This document shows positions 10,501 to 19,500 of a DNA stretch of 64,000 nt, piece after piece. Both the position numbers and the translations under genes were made by a program. The DNA is from Xiphias gladius. Lineage: Eukaryota > Chordata > Actinopteri > Istiophoriformes > Xiphiidae. The notes beneath the pieces were generated by a model. That model was given only the letters and a program-made list of their open reading frames with translations, did no database searches and was not told the DNA's origin. Position 1 is the first letter of the stretch; every line of letters starts with the position of its first letter. The stretch spans positions 62,001 through 126,000 of the forward strand of contig NC_053403.1 in assembly GCF_016859285.1 (NCBI RefSeq). Reading direction: 5' to 3'.

Positions 10501-13500
10501 CCTTCTTTCTGGTCCACGCTTTGGACTGGACCTTCAAAGGCCTGAGGGTTTTTAAGATTTTTTTAAAATTTTTTTATCACAGACAGTAGAGAGATGAAAA
10601 TAAAAGCTCTGTGGGCCAGACTGGAACTGTGGATGGATCATAGTCAGCATTTTAACATACATATATTCAAAAAAACATAACACTGATTTAGACTCTGCAT
10701 TCTAGTTGTGTGTTTGTTGTTTCCTGTCAGACAGCTGAGGAGATCGATCAGCTGACTGTGGATGAAGACCTGAATGACATTGAGAGAGCTGTCTACCTGC
10801 TCAGGTGAGAGTCGGGGGTCTGACTGACCGACAGTTTTAGAAACATGTTAACACTGTTGAGGCCTAAAGATGTTTTTGTACATCTCTGTACATCTGTAAA
10901 ACAGACATCAGCTCACCTGTGGACAGGTTGGTGTGACGTTTTCAAAGGTCGATGATGGTCACACTTTTTGGTCACATGTTTTTGTGATTGTTTTTTCCTT
11001 TTAGTTTTCTATTTTAGGTTGTTTCTCAGGTCAGGAAACAGTTGTAATCAGTTAAGAGTCAAGAAGAATCCTGAATAAATAAAAGGCTTTTATTAGTACA
11101 AGGATTTTGGCTGTAAGAGGCCTCAGGTGGAGGAAGAAGCAGTCCAGTCCTCCACCTGTCCTCCACCTGTCCTCGTTCTCCGTGACCCAGTAAACTCTGA
11201 AGCTAATTAAACATTAAAAGTAATCCTCCTGCAGTCTGATCCCTCAGGATCTAAACTAGTTTATTGAACTCATTCAATGTCTGGACTGAAACTCTGAAAT
11301 CTGACAGAGAAACAGCACTGAAACGCAGAGGACTCAGGGGTACTGGACTGTGGATGGTCAATCAGGATCGTAGCTCAGTAACTGATGTTTGACATGTTTC
11401 TGAAAACAGAGCTGAAAGTATAATGTACAAACAACAGCAGGACAGAAACCACATGAGAGTCACATAGACTGTCTGTATGCGAAATGTCTGTACTATATTG
11501 ATACAAATCCAGGTTCTAAGTGGATTTTTCTCCAGATATCAATTCTGGAGTCCCTCTGGGTCCAATTTTAGGTGCTCATCTTTTTGATCTGTAAATGCAC
11601 TCACTTCAAATATACACTCTCCTCTGAGTTCCTTTATGTTTCTGTATTTCCTCTCGTTGTCAGCGTGGGTCAGGAGGTGCAGAGAGCGAGTGTCATCAGT
11701 AATCTGCCAAGTCTCGTCCGCCAGAATCCAGCTGAGACGTTTCGTCGGGTCGTACCAAAAGTCCGGGTATGTAACATCAGTCAGACTGTATTTGTGAGGG
11801 CAGGCAGAGGAGGGCAGTAGGAGGACAGTCATTCTGGGAAATCACAGGTGTGTCATTCAGGTAACCTGTTCTTTCTGTGTGACATCAGGAGGTCCTGAAT
11901 GGATCTGGAGCGGAAATCCAGCTGGCGGCAGCAGCATCATTTTTAACCATCCTACAGGATGACATTATTCTGATCCACACCCACACCTACTCGATCCTGA
12001 AGACAGTCCTGCTGCACCTGAACCACCGAGACACAGGTAACATATTTGAACAACCCAGACGCAGGTAACACACCTGAGCCACTGAGAAATGGGTAACACA
12101 CCTGAGTCATTGGGACCGAAGGTAATACACCTGAACTGAACAATGGAGACACAGGTTAGCACAACTGACCCACATGAACCACTGACACACAGGTAACAAA
12201 CCTGAACCACCGACACACGGGTAACACACCCGAAGAACTGGCACACAAGTAACACACCTGAAACACAGGCACACAGGTAACACACCTAAACCACTGAGAT
12301 CATGATTATGATCATGTGACTGTCTCAAATATAATTTAGAAGGAGTCTAGATACACTGGAACCTTCAGGAGTTTGAAATCCAGCTGTGTGGTAAACTGGA
12401 CCTGATCTGCTAAACCAGCACAGGTTCAAGTGAACCGCAGCTGAACTGGATGTATGATAAAGTTACCTGGCGATCCACCGATCACAGGTGTTTTAGAGGA
12501 ACACCAGACTGGTCTGTGGTCAGTAGTTTGCCTTTTTATTTTTACTCTGGGGTATGTTAAATCACCAAAAACTGAAATGTGGACGTACAGAGGTTCAGAC
12601 TAAACCAGTTTAGTCTACGTTAAAGCTTCTGAGGATCCAGTTTCAGAGATAAGCTGATTTTAAAGACTAATCAATAGCCAGGACTGTTTGTGATGCTGAT
12701 GATGACGTGTTTGTTGTTGACAGTGGTTAGCAATGCCTGGTTGGAGACTCTGCTGTCCGCCATCAACGCTTTACCTAAGGAGACCATCAAACAGGAGGTA
12801 CAGTGATCAGGGCCCCTGTACCTGTCTGTCTCTGCAGATGCTGAAACCTCTCCTGTATCAGTCTCAGCTGTTTCACTCTCTGCCTGTCTCACTCTATACT
12901 TGTCTCACTTTGTACTTGTCTCTCAGTACATGTCTGACTTTATACCTGTTTCACACTCTGCCTGTATGTTTCTGTACCAATCACACTCTCTTGCTATCTC
13001 TCTGTACCTGTCTGTCTCTGCAGACGCTGAACACATCCCTGTTTCAGTCTCAGCTGCTTCTCTCTGCCTACCTCACCCTATACTTGTCTCACTCTCTTCC
13101 TGTCTCACTCGGTACCTTTCTGTCTCTTCAGGTGCTGAACCCTCTCCTGTATCAGTCTCAGCTTTCTCACTCTCTTCAGGCTCGTCTGGCCAGCTGTCGC
13201 ATTTTAGGAAAAGTTGCCTGCAAGTTTGATTCCCACATGTGAGCTGCAACACAGTCACTTTCAAGTGATTATTGATCAAATTAAGCTGATGTAAGTTGTT
13301 GTTGTCACACCTGGTCTCACACTAACAGGTGTGTTTTCTGTGTATCAGAGTGAAGAAAGAGCTGCTGCCTTTGGCTCGGTCTTTATGTCAAGATGTGGAG
13401 TTCGAGGTCCGAGCCTGTATGTGCCGTCAGCTCGAAAGCATCGCCAGGGCGACCGGGTAAACCTCACATAACACAAACCAAACACCAACCAAACAAATCC

Positions 13501-16500
13501 CAACCAAACACCAAACGAACAAAACAAACACCAACCAACCTAGCAAACAAATACCAAACACCTACCAAACACCAACCAAACAAATACTAACCAAACACCA
13601 AACAAACACAAACCAAAAACCAACCAAACACCAACCAAACAAATACTAACCAAACACCAACCAATGACACACAAACCAAATCACAAACCAAAAACCATTC
13701 GAACATCCTGCTCTGGTGAGATAGTGTGTCTCTTGTCTGTTGTTCAGGGTGGAGGACACCAGGATGGAGCTGCTTCCTGAACTGGTGGAGCTTGCCAGAG
13801 ACGAGGAGAGCAGCGTCCGCCTCGCTGCCTTCGACACCATCATCAACTTGATGGAGATGATCGACAGTGGTGAGTCATCAGGTGACAACAGGTGGAGCTG
13901 TGGTGAGAAGCAGTCTGCATGGTTTAAAGCCCTCTCCTCTTTATAAACAGCATGTTTAAAAGCCCCCTCTTCTCTTAGATGACAGACTTCATGTAGTGGT
14001 TCCTCTGGTGATGTCCGTTTGCGAGGCATCGTCGCAGACGGACGAAGCTGTCGTGGCATCTTTGTCATTCCAGTTTGGGAAGCTCTGCAGTGGACTGGCA
14101 GGTGAGACTCAACACTGGTGTCACACAGTAGAAACACAGTAAAGACAGTGAAGTCATATTCTGCTGAAACTAAAGCAGAATAAGCCCAGAATATCCATGA
14201 CATGAAGTTAAGTTAAGGCTGGCAGATAGTTATGAGACTGAGGTGATTAATTAAAATTATGCTTATAAATAGATTTCATAATCAAAGTTGTATCAGTAAT
14301 GTCAGTAAACAGCTGTAAAACTGGATGATGTTTTTAATCAGGATCAGATGACAAAACCTCTCTGAGACTCACCACCTCTGCTAATAATGAGGACCTGCTG
14401 GCCAGGTTAGTGTAAGCACCATGAGGCCTGATCTGGTTCAGCCCGAAGGGGTGACATAGGGCAACTGCCTTATGGGCCCACTACCTGGAGGGCTGGATGT
14501 AAGGTGGGGGCCTTGGTGTGCTGACCCCAGGTTTTGTAAACTAGTTCTAGGGATTTGAATTGTCATCTCTCTAGTGGGAAACGAACCAAAGTTGATGCCA
14601 AACACGAAGCTGTACCAACTAGATATAGTTGGGCTCAGGTCTATGCATAGCAATGCCAATGGGTCTCTATAGTTCTGCTGGGGGACTTCAACGCTCTCAT
14701 GGACAACATTTGAGAAACGATCACCAGTCGGTGGTGAACAGCTGGGCCAGGGGCTGCTGGTCAGACCTGGTAAACCTAAACAAATAGTCAGGGTGAACTG
14801 GGAATGTCTGGCCACAAGGTCTCTAACACGTTCAAAGTTTCCATTGTGGAGCTGGCTGCTCAGAGTTTTGGCCAGCCAGTCTTCAGTGCTTGCTGTGGTT
14901 GTAACCAAAGAACCTGCAGGTGAACACTGCTTTTGAAGGAGGTTGTCAAGCTGATGGAGAAGTCCTTTCAGGCTAGTTGGTCCAGGGGACTCTTGAAACA
15001 GCAGACAGGTATCAGGAGGTCAGAAAGACTGTAGCTTCTGTGGTCAGTGAAGGTAAAACTCTGTTTGGGAGGTGTTTGAGAAGGACTTGTAGTTGGCCTT
15101 GAAAAGGATTATTGACAAAACATCAGATAAGTCAAGAGGGGGATCCGAGCTTAGTCCTCACTGTTTTCAGCAGGGAGGAGAACTGCTGACCTGGACTTAG
15201 AATATTTTCTGACAATGGAAGGAACATTTGCCTGAAACGTCCTCCATAGAGGAGCTGTAGCTGGAACACCTGAGGGACCGGCAGGAGGTGGTTCCCAGTT
15301 TTAAAAAAGGGGCCAGATGAAGAGCTCCAACCATCAGGGCATCACACTGCTTAGCCTCTCTGGGAAAGTTTCTGTCAGGCTGCTGAAAGGAGACTCTAAG
15401 TGACTGCTGAACCTCAGATACAGGAGGAGTGAAGTGGATTCTGTCCTGTTCCTGGATCAGTGGACCAGCTGTTTACACTTGCAGGTATCCTGAATGGGTC
15501 ATGGGAAATTTTTCCATCCAGTCTAAATGTGTTTTGTGGACATGGAGAAGGTTTATGACCTTGCCCACCCGGGGTATTTTGTGGGTGTACTTTGGAAGTC
15601 TGGGGTACCAGGGCCATTACTACGAGTCCTTTAGTTCTTGTATATCCAGAGTTGGCATGGGGACTTTAGGACTGACGAATCGTTGTGTTTCTGAAGAGTC
15701 ATTGTGTTTCAGGCTCTCTGTCAGACGAGCAGAAGGACCGGTTGCTGCAGAGGTTTAAGGTGCTGTGTGTCGCCGGTCTGCAGACCGAAGGAAACCAGAC
15801 TGACATCAACAATGAGTCGAAGCTGATCCGCTGCAACTGCTGCTACAACTTACCAGTAAATTCACAACCACACTCAAGAGTTTCAGAGTTCAGTTCAGTC
15901 GTCAGTCTTTCAGATGATTGATGTTATGTTTTACTTTCTGTCTCTGTATCTGCAGGCCATGGTGGTGTTTTCTGACTCAGCCCACTTCCTGTCAGAGCTC
16001 TACCCATCTTTCTCCAGTCTTTGTTGTGACCCAGAGGTCAGCGTTCGACGAAGTGCTGCAGCCAGTTTCCACCAGGTCAGATCAATTTATACTGTGGCTA
16101 CACTGTTTGTTACAGCCACGGCATGAAAGAAAACATCAAGACGTTTTATCTGTTCTTAAAGTTTGAACAGTAGGGGAGCTAAAGGTTGTAGAGGTTATCC
16201 TGATGGTGGCGCTAGAAGAAAATCATGGAGTCGTTCAAATCTAAAAGGACATTGATCACCAGTAGCTGTTGAGAGATCATGGACATCACCATCCTTAGGT
16301 TCTGCGTCTCCTTGAAGAAATATAGCCACAAAATTCATTAGATAGGAGATGAAAGAAAGAAGCTGTCCAGCATTTGAATGTTAAAGTTCTTTGCCTGCTA
16401 ATAGTTTGTATGTAAAGCTGTTTTCTCTGATGTCACATGATGGCTTCCCTCTTTCCATTGGCTTTGCCCCCACCCGTCAGGTGGTGAAGCTGCTTGGCTC

Positions 16501-19500
16501 AAACGTCCAGGTGGTCCACAAAGAGCTTCTGGTTCTACTACAGGACGATGCTCTTGAGGTAGAGTCCACACTCAGTCGAAGTTGTTTGCATGTTTTAAAA
16601 AAATCTTAACTGAGGTCCCAGTTTTAAAACTCAAACATTTAACTGTGAGTGGTAAAACATCAGCAGTGAGCTGTTTGTATGTCATCAGACCATTGCAGTG
16701 TGACATTTCTCGTGTCTTATATTTTTGTGGGTTCTAGTTTTTGGAAGAGATCATTTTATCCTGATAGATTTGTTTATACATTTTATTTGTGCAAGCTTTA
16801 ACATTGTGTTTGCTCTCTGGGGTCAAATGCATATATCAACACCACACAATGTGCAGAACATTTCACAATAGCCCAGACCAAACACACCTGTATTTCTTTA
16901 GAACATACTTTTTTAAATTTCAGATTTAGTCGGTTAGGGTTATTCAGATGTTAGTTTTATATGTGCTGAAGCTTCTGTTTTGTTGTTGAGGTGCTGGATG
17001 CCCTGATGAATCACCTGGAAGAAACTCTGGAGGCAGTACTGTCCAGAGGAGAGAACCTGACGCTGGACAGCAAGGTGAGAAAATAAACTTCTAATTTTTT
17101 TTAGCCTGAGTTTTTCTTTCTTTTACAGTTTCTTGTCTAATCTTGTTTTCTCTGTGTTCTTCCACGTTCTCCTGTGATTCTTCATTTGTTGCTTATCAGT
17201 TCACGGAGTTGCTGTCGGCTCTGTTGTTGGCGGAGCAGAAGGTCGGATGTTCTCTGCGTTGGCGGCTGCATGAGAAGCTGCTGCAGCATTACAGCTGCCT
17301 GGCCAGACTGCTGCCTGGAGAACTGCTGCACCAGAGCTTCTCCCCTCGCATCTTCATCATCCTCACCACCAATGTCAGCACCACAGACACCACACGACAC
17401 CACAGGACACAACAAGAAGTGACACGATTCAACAGGTAAACCAGTTAAACAGACAGGTAAACTCTCCCCTGATGGTTATGGTTGCAGAAGGTGTTGCCGG
17501 TGCAGAGGGAGGCGGCTCGGACTTTCTGCACATTGCTCCGCTACAACCGCAAACAGGAGCAGCGTCAGGAAATGATGGAGCGACTGATCCAAGGTCAGAA
17601 CACCCTAGTCCTGTGGTCTCAGGTGCTTTAAACATGTCACCTATGAACACATGACCTTGGGTACTTCGGTTACGTATTTTTAAAATCTTTCTTAAATCCT
17701 CACAAACAGTTAATATGTCATGTTAACAGTCATATGTAGGAGGCAGAAGACTCAGGTTTTGTCCTTAGTTTGTGAAATGTTCAACAAACTGTGAGAACAC
17801 ATTAGAACCTTTTCCAGGATGTCAAACAGATCATTGATGGCTCATCTTGGTGTGTCTCTGATCCTCAGATCTGGCTAAGGGTCGGAGCTACTGGAACCGT
17901 CTGAGGTTCCTTGATGTTTGTGAAACAGCCACTGAGATTTTCTCCAGAAAATACTTCAACAAACACTTCCTGATTCCGGCACTGGAGCTGGTCCACGACC
18001 CTGTCGCCAACGTCAGGTAGTTCTGTCAGAACTCTGTCCAATGAGGCAAGTAAAATCTGTCTTTCTGACATTAAATGTGACAAACCTGTCTGCCTGTTCA
18101 CCTGTCTGTCTGTCTGTCAGGTATAAGCTGTGCCAGTTGCTGCCCAGGCTACGTTCGTCGCTCCGCCTGCCGGCTGATAAACAACTGCTGCAGCAACTCG
18201 ACTTCTGCGTCCAGAAACTCCTCTGCAGGGAGAAAGACAAGGATGTAGTGGCAACAATCCGCAAGGTAACATTCACACTACCTGAGACCAATTCAGTCAG
18301 TCAGAAGACTCTGTAGGTCTGAGATCAATCAAGTCTACAGAGACAATTCCGGCATAAAAATATGACCTAGTTTTGCTTGTTAGCCTTGATGGATCTAAAT
18401 GATGACAAACTGATGATGGATTAACTGTGTTCATCATGTTTTTCAGACAGTGTTGGAACTGGACAAATTGGACCTCACAGAGCCTGTAAGCAGCCTGTTT
18501 TTATAAAGACCTGAACTGTAGAATAAATGACAGCTAATTGTTTCGTTTCTGTTCTGTTATCTACATGTGCCTCCATCTGGTATCTTATATCTGTTGTCAG
18601 TTTCATAAGAGGCAAGAGAGAGATTTATTAGACCAGAAGAAGGAGAAGGAGGAGACTCTGCTGCTGGAGATGGTGAGTCTGAACTTGAAAGTTCATCTTC
18701 AGCCTGAAACCCTTTCTGTTTTGTTTTAATGACTTCTCCTCTGTTGTCAGGAACAGTTGGAGCGCCAACAGAGCGAAGGGAAACTAAACTCTGAAAAACA
18801 TACAGACAGAAAACGTGAGCAAAACTGTCCCCATTCATTTCTGGATAAAATGATTCACAGGGGAAAGACTGGTGTTGATGATTTTTAATCAGGTGCATGA
18901 AGATTTGTGTTTTGTGAACTTGGATTTTTGGTCAGTTTATTGATCTGTTTGTTTCTGCTTTATAGTCCAGTCTGTAAACCATCTTTCTTTGACAGGAAGG
19001 GAAAGTAAAACCAGTCTCTCTGCAACCAAATCCATGTCTGTGTCCTCGTCTGGAGCTGCTTTGTCCTCTGGTAAAACAGAAATATGAATGAAGACAAGCT
19101 GTAAATGTGTTCGTGGTTGTGGCCACTGATAAAAATATTTTATCTCAGAACTTCCAACAGAGTGTTCTTATTTGTAGTTCTGGCTAGGGCCGTTTCAGCG
19201 CATCTTTCATTAAAGATCGTAAATGTACAGAGTTTTATCTCCTGTGGGTGCAACAGTTTACAAAATCAAATTTGTGTGGATCAAAACGTGTGTTGGGAGT
19301 TTGGTGTATTTTGGAATAGATTAGGATTAGTCACAATGTTATCTGTAAAGTCATGGCAGTTTGGTACATACTGGGCCGTAGTGGATATTTTCATCTTTAA
19401 ATCTCATGTAAACAAAGTGTTAAGAACATGGAAGCGTATCAGAATCTCTGTGATGTTTCTTTTTCTTACAGGTAAGGAGATGAGGAAGGCTAAACTGTCG

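Noticed and set aside
11952-12328. Cys/Val-rich minus-strand ORFs of 66-106 codons
   Set aside because: They are produced by the 28-30 bp array of splice donors; no independent support.
12015-13690. CRISPR-like spaced repeats
   Set aside because: Units are contiguous and degenerate, without unique spacers, in a vertebrate intron; they are minisatellites.
13646-14203. 185-codon minus-strand ORF
   Set aside because: It runs through the minisatellite and antisense to ppp4r4 exons 8 and 9, which are confirmed by homology.
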